Shown here: one piece after another, positions 36,736 through 46,267 of the stretch | How the letters are laid out: every line of letters starts with the position of its first letter | Position numbering within the stretch: position 1 is the first letter of the stretch | Assembly: GCA_016715325.1 (NCBI GenBank) | Contig: JADKAL010000006.1 | Coordinates: forward strand, 124,001-188,000 | Direction: 5' to 3' | From: Methylococcaceae bacterium | GTDB taxonomy: Bacteria; Pseudomonadota; Gammaproteobacteria; Methylococcales; Methylomonadaceae | Length of the DNA: 64,000 bases | The notes under the pieces: model-generated | What the model saw: the letters and a program-made list of their open reading frames with translations, nothing else | Database searches by the model: none | Told to the model about the DNA's origin: nothing | Made by a program: the position numbers and the translations under genes

Positions 36736-38249
36736 ATGCCTGAATTAATTCGATCCTTAATCGTTGTATTGATATTAAGCGGATCTACTTTTTTGGTGAT
36801 TCGAAATGCGTTGCCTACATTTATGCCGACCGGAGAATTCAAACGTTGGCGGAATTTATGGCTAATCACCCTTATCGCTGGATTTCTGGCGCATTCAGTC
36901 TGGTTGCTAGCGGGCGTTTTATTTCTATTGGCTGCTTTCCTTGTCCCGTCAAGTCCGAAGCAGAAAGTCATTTATTATCTAGTGCTGGTTTGTGCGTTGC
37001 CTTTGTTTACAGCGGAGATTCCAGCATTCGGCAGCATCCGTTATCTTTTACGCTGAATTACACGCGATTGTTAGCGATTATTTTGCTTTTGGGGATCGTT
37101 ACCAAAGCCGGAGCAAAAGCTAAATTATTTACGGTCAAATCAGATTGGTATGTAGTTTTATTCGTATTATTTATCTGCTATTCAGCCTTTCGCGACAATA
37201 CCGTTACAAATGCTTTGAGAACTAGCTTACTTCATGTAATAGACATTTTTGTGCCGTATTACGTCTTAAGCCGCTTTCTTGATAGTAAGGAGCAGTTGAA
37301 TAGGGCCATTTTTGCGTTGTTGATTTGTATCTCGCCATTCGCATTGGTAGGGATTTTCGAAACGGTAAAGCATTGGCACGTTTTTAATACCATGAAGCAA
37401 GGTTTAACCGGGGCTAGAGGCAATCTCTACGATATAAGGGAAGGGGCGCTGAGGGCGTCGGCCATCTTTGGAACCCCCATCGTGTTAGGCTATGTCATGG
37501 TCATCGGCTTCGGGTTGTTACTGTACCTCAGACCTTTAATTAAAAATACGCGACTGACTACCTTAGCGGGACTCGGCTTTGTTGCCGCATTACTGTCAAC
37601 AATGGCGCGCGGTCCCTGGGTTGGTTTTGTCTGTTTGTGTTTTGCATTTATGTGGACAGGACGCGGGGGGATTAAAAAAATTGCATCCTGGTCGTTAGCG
37701 GGCGTTTTATCGCTTCCGGTTCTTGCTCAAACTTCAGTAGGTAGTAAGTTTATCGATCTTTTGCCTTTTATCGGAAATGCACGCTCCGATACCATCGAGT
37801 ACCGAACCCGCCTTATTCAACAATCTTGGATTGTTTTTAAACGACATCCCTGGACGGGATCAACTACGTTTCTCGACACGCCGGAAATGGAAAGCATGCG
37901 GCAAGGGCAGGGGTTAATCGACTTGGTAAATACCTTTATTGCAATTGGATTACCCTATGGGATCGTAGGACTCTTCCTTTTTATGGCGATCTTCCTAGGA
38001 CTAATGTGGCGATGTTTCTTTATATTAAATAGAATTCCGCGTTCCGAAGACGAATTGATTCTTATGGGTCGAACGTTATTCGCCATTTTAGCGAGTATTT
38101 TATTGATGATATCAACGGTTAGCCCAATCGATTATATTCCGGTTTTATATTGGACATTTACCGGAATAACTGCCGCATATTTAAACGTGACTGAAAAAAC
38201 GATCAATCAAATTAGGACGGCAAAATGGTCGATTGAGGCAACGCCTTGA
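36736..38249 (+). pseudogene. O-antigen ligase / Wzy-like polymerase (one frameshift)
   Basis: A polytopic membrane protein of about 504 residues in two frames. The first frame starts at the ATG at 36736 and stops at 37056 after SIRYLLR; the second carries the rest to 38249. Adding one T to TTTT at 37046-37049 joins GSIRYL to FTLNYTRLLAIILLLGIV without a gap. The C-terminal part has the O-antigen-ligase domain: STMARGPWVGFVCLCFAFM, a periplasmic loop with RTRLIQQSWIVFKRHPWTGS, and three more membrane helices. It polymerises or ligates glycan in the periplasm, completing a Wzx/Wzy-type pathway. Confidence 0.87.
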
Positions 38250-38426
38250 TAATTTAAGTCGTTATTAATTTGAATTGCATACATTAAGAATTAATCGAAT
38301 AGCGAGGCTGAAATAACTTAACCAGCTTAATTGTAAATATAGAAATTCAAGCCGATTTATAGCGTGTTTCGCCGGATACTGAGACATGCTAAACGTTGTC
38401 ATTACTTCAAATTAATAAAGCCTAAT

Positions 38427-41084
38427 ATGTGTCATTCAAGACTTATTAAATTATGCATTTTGCTAATTCGGTTAATTGTTATTAGCAGTTTGCTCACGAG
38501 CCTTACTTGTTATGGGTTCGACAGCATCAATCTCGATCGTAAATCGGGTTTATTCGTCGTGACGGACAATACACTTCCGGTTGTTTCATCCAAGTATGTC
38601 GGTTGGGAAGAAAACTGGCAGTGGGCTGGCTTTAAAATCAAACCGGCTCGATTTATCGAATCCGGCAACGCGGGCGTTAAGAATTATCAAGGTCAAGTTC
38701 CAAATCTAGATATTGATTTTTTAAATACGATAACCGGCAATAAAAGCGAATTCGTGTGGACTTACGATTGGAGCAAGAAAGCCGGTCATCCGGATTCGCT
38801 CGGTGTGGGAGTAGAATTTAATCTTAAGACGAATTCGCCGACATTCGATTCCACTACTCTAGCGGTACCCGAAGCGCTGCCAAATAACGAAGGTTGGCGT
38901 TGGCAAACCCCGGACGGTGAGAAATTGGAAGTTAAGTTTTCACCGCCGCTTGCCAAGATCGCACAAGATAGCGCCAAACCGAATCTGATCAGAGCCTTTT
39001 TTTTTAAAGGCATCGTCGCCGGAAGCGAAAAAACCAGTATGACGGTAACGATAACGCATAATTCGTCGGCTAAGAGCGCCTCGGTCGCCGATCCGCAAAG
39101 CTATGAAAACATCGAAGCGCAAAAGTGGCACAAGGACATTTTATCGGACAATGAGTCGCCGGTGGACTTGTCGTTTTTAAATGCGAATGATTTGCCCGCG
39201 GGTAAGCATGGTTTTGTTAAAGCGAAATCGGATCAATTGGTCTTTGAGGATGGAACACCTACCAAGTTTTGGGGCGCAAATCTGATCGCGTACTCATTAT
39301 TTCAGACTTCCGAAAGCGATATTAAAAAACAGGCAAAACGTATTGCCAAATTGGGCTTCAATTTAATCAGAATCCATCATCATGACTCTAATTGGGTCAA
39401 TCCGAATATATTCGGAAATAAAAGCGACAATACCCAAACGCTTTCTGCAGAAGCCTTTAAAAAACTCGATTGGTGGATAAAGTGCCTGAAAGACGAAGGC
39501 ATCTATGTTTGGCTCGATTTACATGTCGGCCGTTCGTTTACCGAAAAAGACGGTGTCGAAAATTTTAACGAACTATTTGGAAAAAAAGGTCGCATCAAAG
39601 GTGGAAAAGAGCTCACGGCGGCGCAAGGTAAAGGTTTTAATTATTATAATGAAAGTATTCAAAAGCAAATGCAGCGCTTCAGTGAAGCTTACTTAACGCA
39701 TGTCAATACCTATACCGGTCTTCCTTATTTGAAAGATCCGGCTGTCGTAACATTGTTAATAACGAACGAGAACGATCTGACCCAACATTTCGGAAATATT
39801 TTGTTAGCGAATAAAGGCGTACCCGAACATAACGCGCTTTTTTCAAACGATATGAAAAGTTTTTCCGAACGAGCCGGTTTTAAAGCCAACAAAACCGGAC
39901 GAGTGTGGGAAATGGGGGAGCCGAAAATCTATTTGGCGGACGCAGAGCATCGGTTTAATCAAAAAATGATTTCGCATTTACGGGGATTAGGCGCTAAGTC
40001 CTTAATCGCAACAACCAATAGCTGGGGCAAAATGGGCTTGTTCGGTTTGCCTTCATTGACCGACGGTGACATTATCGATACGCATTCCTACGGACATGCG
40101 GAAGAGTTTAATTTTGATCCTCGTTATAATCCGAGTTTTCTTACCTGGATCGGCGCGGCTCAAGTAACCGGAATGCCGCTTGCGGCGTCGGAATGGAATA
40201 TGGCGTCTTTTCCAATAGACGACCGGTTTACCGCACCGATATATACCGCAAGTATTGCCGGTTTTCAGGGTTGGGATGCCATGATGCTTTACGGCTACAG
40301 TCAATCCAAATTCGGGCCTAACAGTCCGGCCAGTAATTTTTCGTGCTATAACGATCCAGCGATTATGGGCTTGATGCCTGCGGCTGCGCTACTGTACAGG
40401 CAAAGCCATGTGTCGTTAGGCAAACAGTCTTATGAACTGAAATTGAGCCGGGATGATTTTTATTATAAAAATCAGGATCCGAATACCTCAAAAACATTAA
40501 GAACGTTGTTGGAAACCAGCCGATTTACTGTGACTTTACCCGAAATCCCCGAATTACCTTGGTTAAAGTCGAGTAAATCGGCAACAAAACCGGAATTGAT
40601 AGTGACCGACGCGAACAAAGATTTTATTCCTCAAGGTCAAAATTTTATTCAATCGGATACGGGCGAATTGAAACGCGATTGGCAAAAAGGAATTCATACG
40701 ATAAACACATCGAAATCGCAGATTGCTTCCGGCTGGATTGGCGGGGCCGAAATCAAACTTCAAGATGTCACTTTTAAAGCAAATACTAAAAAAGCGGTTA
40801 TTGCGGTACAAAGTATGGACGATAAGTCGATCAAACAATCGAAAAATCTATTTATTACCATAATGGCGAGGTCGATTACGGAGAACGGCAATAAACTGCC
40901 GTTTCTTTCCGAGCCGGTGACGGGCGAGATCGTTATTAACGCGCCGGATAATCTTAAATTATTTCCATTAAGCAGTTTGGGGAAAAAAGGTAAGGCCATA
41001 AATGCTAACTATACCAAAGGCAGCTACCACGTAAAACTGGACGAAAAAAACAAAGCGCATTGGTTTATGCTGTCGACCGATTAA
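38427..41084 (+). CDS. Secreted glycoside hydrolase, clan GH-A-like
   Basis: About 885 residues from the ATG at 38427; a GTG at 38364 is also in frame but has no binding site. The signal sequence is hydrophobic to about LTCYG. An N-terminal beta-rich domain is followed by a TIM barrel: GFNLIRIHHHD, VWLDLHVG, then the acid/base Glu in LLITNENDL (Glu448) and a probable nucleophile Glu in AASEWNM (Glu589). A C-terminal beta domain follows. The fold resembles GH5-type cellulases/mannanases; the substrate may be the exopolysaccharide made here. It lies just downstream of the ligase/polymerase. Confidence 0.82.
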   Translation: MCHSRLIKLCILLIRLIVISSLLTSLTCYGFDSINLDRKSGLFVVTDNTLPVVSSKYVGWEENWQWAGFKIKPARFIESGNAGVKNYQGQVPNLDIDFLNTITGNKSEFVWTYDWSKKAGHPDSLGVGVEFNLKTNSPTFDSTTLAVPEALPNNEGWRWQTPDGEKLEVKFSPPLAKIAQDSAKPNLIRAFFFKGIVAGSEKTSMTVTITHNSSAKSASVADPQSYENIEAQKWHKDILSDNESPVDLSFLNANDLPAGKHGFVKAKSDQLVFEDGTPTKFWGANLIAYSLFQTSESDIKKQAKRIAKLGFNLIRIHHHDSNWVNPNIFGNKSDNTQTLSAEAFKKLDWWIKCLKDEGIYVWLDLHVGRSFTEKDGVENFNELFGKKGRIKGGKELTAAQGKGFNYYNESIQKQMQRFSEAYLTHVNTYTGLPYLKDPAVVTLLITNENDLTQHFGNILLANKGVPEHNALFSNDMKSFSERAGFKANKTGRVWEMGEPKIYLADAEHRFNQKMISHLRGLGAKSLIATTNSWGKMGLFGLPSLTDGDIIDTHSYGHAEEFNFDPRYNPSFLTWIGAAQVTGMPLAASEWNMASFPIDDRFTAPIYTASIAGFQGWDAMMLYGYSQSKFGPNSPASNFSCYNDPAIMGLMPAAALLYRQSHVSLGKQSYELKLSRDDFYYKNQDPNTSKTLRTLLETSRFTVTLPEIPELPWLKSSKSATKPELIVTDANKDFIPQGQNFIQSDTGELKRDWQKGIHTINTSKSQIASGWIGGAEIKLQDVTFKANTKKAVIAVQSMDDKSIKQSKNLFITIMARSITENGNKLPFLSEPVTGEIVINAPDNLKLFPLSSLGKKGKAINANYTKGSYHVKLDEKNKAHWFMLSTD

Positions 41085-41169
41085 ACGAATTGATTCAGCT
41101 TTCCGAATCATCGGCGAGCGTTCTTTTTTGGTAGTGGGTTAACGCTGTAATTTAATTTGATATAGAACA

Positions 41170-41195
41170 GAGTGATAAACCTAGCTTAGTCACTC
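41170..41195. repeat. Stem-loop repeat, copy 1
   Basis: GAGTGA (41170-41175) pairs with TCACTC (41190-41195). The loop contains AAACCTAG. A closely similar, longer stem-loop occurs at 41917-41948, on the other side of the 126-residue gene. Confidence 0.65.
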
Positions 41196-41281
41196 CAAAA
41201 TAGATGTGACTCAGTGATTTAAGGCCGACATCGTCATCATAAAACACAGGTTTAACCGCTACCGTTTTTTGTTCCTTAATG

Positions 41282-41295
41282 TTGATCCATATCAA
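41282..41295. promoter_or_regulatory. FNR/ANR-type box
   Basis: TTGATCCATATCAA, an exact match to the FNR consensus TTGAT-N4-ATCAA, 135 bases upstream of the ATG of the small secreted protein. This suggests oxygen-responsive control. Confidence 0.65.
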
Positions 41296-41429
41296 CGTAC
41301 CGTTTCGCCATAACCTATAAACTTAGCATTGTGTAATGCTTGTTCGATAGTTCGGCTTTGCGAAAACGGCTTGGATTTAGCGTTCGGTTAAATTGAAAAC
41401 AATAACTACTATTTAGGAGATCGACGGCT

Positions 41430-41810
41430 ATGAAGAACTTATTGCTATTATTTTTTGTTATGTATTCGGCAACAGCGATAGCCGGTTCTCGTACAGGTCA
41501 TCATGGCGATTGGCTGGTTAAGTGCCATGTACCCAAATTCATTCAGGAAAAACCGGCTCAAGATTCGAGTGTACAATCTTTTCAAGAATTTGAGTTTGTT
41601 GCATCCGACAATACAGATGCCGCTACTTTAAAAGTATGGGTTAACAATAAACCGCTCATCGTTAGTATCGATAAACGTCCCAGCGGCTATTACCGAATAT
41701 TTGGTAAATTGCCGGAACCCTTGGTGGAAGGAAAAGCGTGGATTAAGGTGTGGTCTGAAAGTAACGACGGTTGTAACGATTTACGTGCATGGAACGTATT
41801 TATCAAGTAA
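41430..41810 (+). CDS. Small secreted protein of unknown function
   Basis: A 126-residue protein with a signal peptide ending ATAIA. The mature part begins GSRTGHHGDWLVKCHVPKF and is probably a single small beta domain, with FEFVASDNTDAATLKVWVNN and GKAWIKVWSESNDGC. Two Cys may form a disulfide. I do not recognise the family. It has a good AGGAGAT binding site, an FNR-type box upstream, and two related stem-loops on either side, so it looks like a single-gene regulated unit. Confidence 0.75.
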   Translation: MKNLLLLFFVMYSATAIAGSRTGHHGDWLVKCHVPKFIQEKPAQDSSVQSFQEFEFVASDNTDAATLKVWVNNKPLIVSIDKRPSGYYRIFGKLPEPLVEGKAWIKVWSESNDGCNDLRAWNVFIK

Positions 41811-41916
41811 TGAAAAGATAAATAATGCTTCTCAACTCAATTGGCATTGCGATGTGAGTATGTTGAACGGGCGTTCGAGCGAATTTGAAGGCATGTTGGC
41901 TGCATCTTGTTGAATT

Positions 41917-41948
41917 GTGGAGTGACAAACCTAGGCTTGTTACTCCAC
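41917..41948. repeat. Stem-loop repeat, copy 2
   Basis: GTGGAGTGACAA (41917-41928) pairs with TTGTTACTCCAC (41937-41948), 12 base pairs including one G-T, with an 8-base loop. Its core (GAGTGA, AAACCTAG, ACTCCA) matches copy 1. It could end transcription of the 126-residue gene, though no T-run follows. Confidence 0.65.
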
Positions 41949-42107
41949 CCAATATCAAGCTACAGACTTAAATCACTATTCTAAGAATTTAAGTGATATT
42001 TTGCGATAAAAAATATCCTTAAAAGATATGAGTACGGGTAGGTATTAACTGAAAAATACCCCTCAGTAAGACGGTGTTGAAATTGCTTTAATTTTTGTTA
42101 AAAAACT

Positions 42108-43220
42108 TTAATGTAGAAACGACCACAGTTTAACCAATGTCCACGATACGCCGCCGGCTGCAGGAATTGTCAAAATCCAAGCCCAAATAATCCGTTCTAT
42201 AACGGGCAATTTAAGGGCGTGAGGATTCTTTGCGAAACCGACACCCATAATCGCGGTAGAAATACTGTGCGTTGTGGAAACCGGCATCCCAAAATGAGCG
42301 GCAGTCAGCAGAATCGTTGCCGAACTTGTTTCGGCAGCGAACCCGTTTATGGGGTGTAACTTAACCATTTTATGCCCGAGTGTCTTGATAATTCGCCAGC
42401 CGCCTACGGCGGTGCCTAACGCCATAATCAAAGCGCAGGTGACAATAACCCAACTGTCGATATCTTTCTCACCGCCATCAGGTCGAAGAAAATCGGCCCA
42501 AACCGGTAAATTATCGAGCGTTCCGGCACTGTTGGCTGAAAAAATGGCCAATGCAATAATCCCCATTGTTTTTTGGGCATCGTTACTGCCGTGAGCAAAA
42601 CCCATATAACCGGCGGATAGAAGCTGCGCTTTTCCAAAAATCGCATTAATCGCTTTAGGACGGGATATACGCGCAAAAAAACCGCCTAACGAATTCATTC
42701 CGCTGATAACCGCCATCAATACCCCCATAATAAGGATGCCGAGGGAAAAGCCGGCTACCGGTGAACTCACCATAGGAATAACAACTTTCCATAATAAACC
42801 CTTATTTTCGGTCCAAACCGCTGCGGTTTTCGACCAAATCAAAACATCTAAATTATTATCACCGGCTGCTAGCGCTGCACCGCATAACCCGCCTATTAAG
42901 GCATGACTGGATGAAGAGGGTAAACCCAATGCCCAAGTAATAAGATTCCAAATAATGGCGCCGGTTAATGCACAGATCAATATTTCCGAAGTGATGTTAA
43001 CCATACCGGTGTCGACCAATCCCGACGAAATCGTTTTGGCAACAGCGGTGCCTGAAAATGCTCCGATAAGGTTTGTTGTTGCAGCAAGAATGACGGCTTG
43101 TGTTGGTGTTAATACTTTGGTTGCAACAACCGTCGCAATCGAATTGGCTGTATCGTGGAAGCCATTGATAAATTCGAATATCAATGCAGCCAAGATGACA
43201 AGCAATAGCAGAGACAGCAT
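42108..43220 (-). CDS. PiT-family inorganic phosphate transporter
   Basis: A 370-residue membrane transporter of the PiT family with about ten helices. Both duplicated signatures are present: GFHDTANSIATVV near the N-terminus and GFAHGSNDAQKTMG mid-chain, plus GMPVSTTHSISTAIMG. It moves phosphate with a cation across the inner membrane. It lies 9 bases downstream of its DUF47/PhoU-like partner, the usual pairing. Confidence 0.94.
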   Translation of the reverse strand: MLSLLLLVILAALIFEFINGFHDTANSIATVVATKVLTPTQAVILAATTNLIGAFSGTAVAKTISSGLVDTGMVNITSEILICALTGAIIWNLITWALGLPSSSSHALIGGLCGAALAAGDNNLDVLIWSKTAAVWTENKGLLWKVVIPMVSSPVAGFSLGILIMGVLMAVISGMNSLGGFFARISRPKAINAIFGKAQLLSAGYMGFAHGSNDAQKTMGIIALAIFSANSAGTLDNLPVWADFLRPDGGEKDIDSWVIVTCALIMALGTAVGGWRIIKTLGHKMVKLHPINGFAAETSSATILLTAAHFGMPVSTTHSISTAIMGVGFAKNPHALKLPVIERIIWAWILTIPAAGGVSWTLVKLWSFLH

Positions 43221-43229
43221 GGCAGTCCT

Positions 43230-43857
43230 TTAAGAATTTTTTAAAACGATATGATAAATGACATTTCCGGCATCCCGGCAACGGTCGATTGCTTTTTCTA
43301 GAATTTCGAATAAATCTTTTTTTACCAGATAACGAATTGGATCGGTCTCGTTGGTATAAGCATCTCTGTACAACTCGAGAATTTGCCGGTCGGCTTCGCC
43401 TTCAATAATTTGCAATTCGTCGTTTAGCTTTTTTATTCTTTCTAAATCCATGCCTTGGCGCAATTGTCCGACCATTTGTTCGACGACTTTACTTGCTTGT
43501 TCTAACATGGCGGCTCGGCTTGAAAAATCGACATCCGCTACGCGAGGCGCGGCAAGCGTATATCTTTCAGCGAATTTTTCAACAATTTTGGGGATCTTAT
43601 AGAGCGCGCTATTCAACGCTTCGATATCTTCCCGGTCAAGAACAGTGACAAAGGTATTGACCAATTCTTCACTGATTTGAGTAAAGAGATTTTTTTCACG
43701 GCGGCGTGCTTCTTTAAATTTTTCCAAGGTTCGCTCAGACGCCGATGTGCCCAGAAGTTCAATTAATGCACGGGCCGAAGTACGCGCAGACTCTGCGCTG
43801 GCTTCAAAGCCATAAAATTTATCGCCTTTTTCCGAAGATGGTTTGCAACGAGAACAT
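43230..43857 (-). pseudogene. DUF47/PhoU-like regulator of PiT (one frameshift)
   Basis: The true start is the ATG at 43857, with GGAAGG just upstream. It reads MFSLQTIFGK, then meets a run of five A (plus-strand TTTTT 43827-43831). Removing one A gives GKGDKFYGFEASAESARTSA in frame with ALIELLGTSASERTLEKFKEARRREK and the remainder to 43230, about 208 residues, the normal DUF47 length. Without the correction only 165 residues from a TTG would remain. The protein is all-helical and typically paired with PiT transporters, which it likely regulates. Confidence 0.85.
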
Positions 43858-44503
43858 GTACCTTCCTTTTTTATTATGCTTGATGGCTTTTTTATATACG
43901 CTTTAATTATCTCATAAGACGATGGTTAAAATTAAATTGTTCTACTATCTCCTCAAGGTAAAGTTGCTGGATTTACAGTCAACGCCGACGCTAACTTCCA
44001 TTCAAAATTGAACACTTCCGCCAACTAATGGTTTAGGTGTTGGCGTTCTCCGAAAATGTCTTCTTTGTGGACAGCATGCCTTTGGAAATCTGCAAATTTG
44101 GTCGCGCTAAGCTTCTGCGCATTGGTTAGGAGGGCAACGGTGCAAAGGCTATTGCGCAGTGTATAAGGCGAATTATTTCGGCTATAAACTCCATCCGGTG
44201 TAACCAAGTTATTTTGTCCCGTTCAGCGCCGTGTTGAGGAAAACCCGGAAATGCATCGAAACCCTCTTCTCGCAACTTTGCGACATTTCAAGATCGCAAC
44301 TATGTTAAGTCATTCCAAGGAATATCAACCCGAATACTGTCTAAGTTGATACGCTATACTCAACAGTGGCTTAATCTCGCCATCGTCAAGACGTTAACAA
44401 CATTGAAACAGGTATAGCCTAAATTGCACTACAAGTTATTGAATCCTTACTTTAGGCAATACTATTGTTGAATTCTATGCGTATAGATCCGCTGAGATTT
44501 TAA
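43858..44503. other. 646-base intergenic region
   Basis: Between the divergently spaced DUF47 gene and a GT4 gene. A 60-residue minus-strand frame at 44025-44207 (DGVYSRNNSPYTLRNSLC) vaguely recalls the tail of a transposase but is too short and weak to name. Otherwise I see nothing. Confidence 0.3.
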
Positions 44504-45661
44504 CTATTCTAAAATATTTAATTTTTCTAGCAGCTGGTCTGCACGTCTCTGACCAACATTTTTCCATAAAAAATAATCAGCGGATTGATGTGCCGCTTTG
44601 CTTTGAGACTCACGTAACGCATTGTTAAATACAATAGATCTGATTGCATTTATCCAGCCTTCTTTATCGTAAGGATCGATAATACTACCACTAAGGCCAT
44701 CTTTGACGACCCCGGCACCGCCCATTGGCGATACCAAGCAGGGCAAACCAGCCCCCAAAGCTAGATACGTAACTAATGGACTACCTTCTTCCAAACTGGG
44801 AAGTATGAAAAAATCGGCATCGCGATAACATTGTTTAATATCTTTTGTAAATCCTACAAATTGAATCTTAGAATGGTTTAAATAAGGCTTGATAATAGCT
44901 TCAGCCGTTTTTTCTATATTTCCATATATCTTTAATACGCCGTCTATGTTTGCATTAACCCAATAATCCAGCAGTAAATGTATACCTTTTCTGATACCCA
45001 CACGACCAACAAAGATGGCTGTTAATGGTTCCCCTTCTTTCTTTTTTCTTAATTGGTAAGGGAAAATTTCATCATCCGACAGTCCGTAACTAGAGGAAAT
45101 AATTTTTTCAGGTGCAACCCCAGAATCAAGTAAAGAATTGGTAACATTCACACTTGGGGTAAATACAAAATCACATAAGTCCAATTTGCTAGATTCGTCT
45201 TTACTTGATTTTTCTATTGATGCTTCGTTTAATTTATTATCGGTTATTCCAAGACTCGCATATTCTGCCTGAAGTATTTTTAAGCTAGTGTGCTGATGGC
45301 AATTGATATTTTCCATTACAATTATATTGCCATTACTTTTAATTTTTTTGAACAACGCCAACGAAGTGGACGGCCATAAATAAGCGATATCTTGCTTTTG
45401 CAAGCCAGAAAAAAAACGTAATTCTGTTAAATGACGAAGTTTATCGCGACTAAAAACCCGAAATGCAATCGGTGACAAGAATGCGGGTATGCAATTTTTA
45501 TAATACGGCCATTGATAGGCTATGTCAGAGCTAATGCCCATGACCGAAACCTCAATATTTTTTCGGGCCATTGCTGACGATACGGCAATACATGCATAAG
45601 TCGCGCTATGATTACAAAAGTAGTTAGGATACAACGTCCTTATTCTTATCTTTTTTTTCAT
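44504..45661 (-). CDS. Glycosyltransferase family 4
   Basis: A 385-residue GT-B glycosyltransferase. The start, KKKIRIRTLYPNYFCNHSATY, is followed by FTPSVNVTNSLLDSGV, a donor domain with AIFVGRVGIRKGIHLLLDYW, and FILPSLEEGSPLVTYLALGAG, in which the first Glu of E-x7-E is present and the second position is less clear. It stands alone between long intergenic regions and is more AT-rich than the main glycan operon, so it may have been acquired separately. Substrate unknown. Confidence 0.84.
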   Translation of the reverse strand: MKKKIRIRTLYPNYFCNHSATYACIAVSSAMARKNIEVSVMGISSDIAYQWPYYKNCIPAFLSPIAFRVFSRDKLRHLTELRFFSGLQKQDIAYLWPSTSLALFKKIKSNGNIIVMENINCHQHTSLKILQAEYASLGITDNKLNEASIEKSSKDESSKLDLCDFVFTPSVNVTNSLLDSGVAPEKIISSSYGLSDDEIFPYQLRKKKEGEPLTAIFVGRVGIRKGIHLLLDYWVNANIDGVLKIYGNIEKTAEAIIKPYLNHSKIQFVGFTKDIKQCYRDADFFILPSLEEGSPLVTYLALGAGLPCLVSPMGGAGVVKDGLSGSIIDPYDKEGWINAIRSIVFNNALRESQSKAAHQSADYFLWKNVGQRRADQLLEKLNILE

Positions 45662-46214
45662 AGTTTTAGTAATTGTTCATATAACGGAGTGTTAGCTGAT
45701 CACACATGATTTTTGTAACAAGAAAAATTCGTCCGCATGTTCAAGGTATCTTTGGCAAAATTGATCTCACTCGTGGTTAGGCAATCTCATCATGAGTTAA
45801 ATCAACAGCCTATAGTTTGTATGCAACTTCTCGAAGGACTTAGTTATGGACACCTTAACGCCATTCACTATAGCCCGGTAAAATTAAATTTACAAGCTGC
45901 TCCCCGAGTTTTAACCAAGCTGACTGTTTTTATACTTACACAATAGCCGATACAGGGCTTATAAAAGACTTTGAAATTAGGACTTCGGTATATAGCCGAG
46001 TTACGTCAAGGATTTTATAAAAACCATATTGTCGTAAGGAAAAAATATGATAATTCTACCAATTAAATTGAAAGAGACTTTAATAAATAAATAAAGTATT
46101 TGATTGATAAGACGGGATATCCGAACCGTTAGGGAATGGGTTATGACGTGGTAAATTTCAAAAGGGTCTTTAAAATATTGGACAATGTGAAATTGGAAAT
46201 CTCGCCGAGGAGCC
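45662..46214. other. Intergenic region of about 550 bases
   Basis: AT-rich, no convincing gene. Short frames at 45737-45946 (plus) and 46001-46252 (minus) have no domain, no binding site and no composition typical of protein. Confidence 0.35.
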
Positions 46215-46244
46215 GCTTGTTTGGGCTTGAACGCCCAAACAAGC
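46215..46244 (-). terminator. Strong hairpin downstream of the G8/beta-helix gene
   Basis: A perfect 12-base stem, GCTTGTTTGGGC (46215-46226) and GCCCAAACAAGC (46233-46244), with a 6-base loop, 24 bases beyond the stop codon of the minus-strand gene. There is no long T-run, so termination may be partial or the hairpin may protect the RNA end. Confidence 0.65.
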
Positions 46245-46267
46245 TTAGTCACAATAATCGTCCCAGT

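Larger units (their letters stand above)
41085..41429. other. Intergenic region with FNR box and stem-loop
   Basis: 345 bases between the glycoside hydrolase and a small secreted protein. It holds the stem-loop at 41170-41195 and the FNR-type box at 41282-41295, listed separately. An AGGAGAT ribosome binding site (41415-41421) precedes the downstream ATG. No gene seen. Confidence 0.5.

Noticed and set aside
44025..44207. 60-residue minus-strand frame as a transposase remnant
   Set aside because: The similarity is only a loose pattern, starts at a TTG, and has no supporting neighbours or repeats.
45737..45946. 69-residue plus-strand frame
   Set aside because: No ribosome binding site, no domain and no conserved context.
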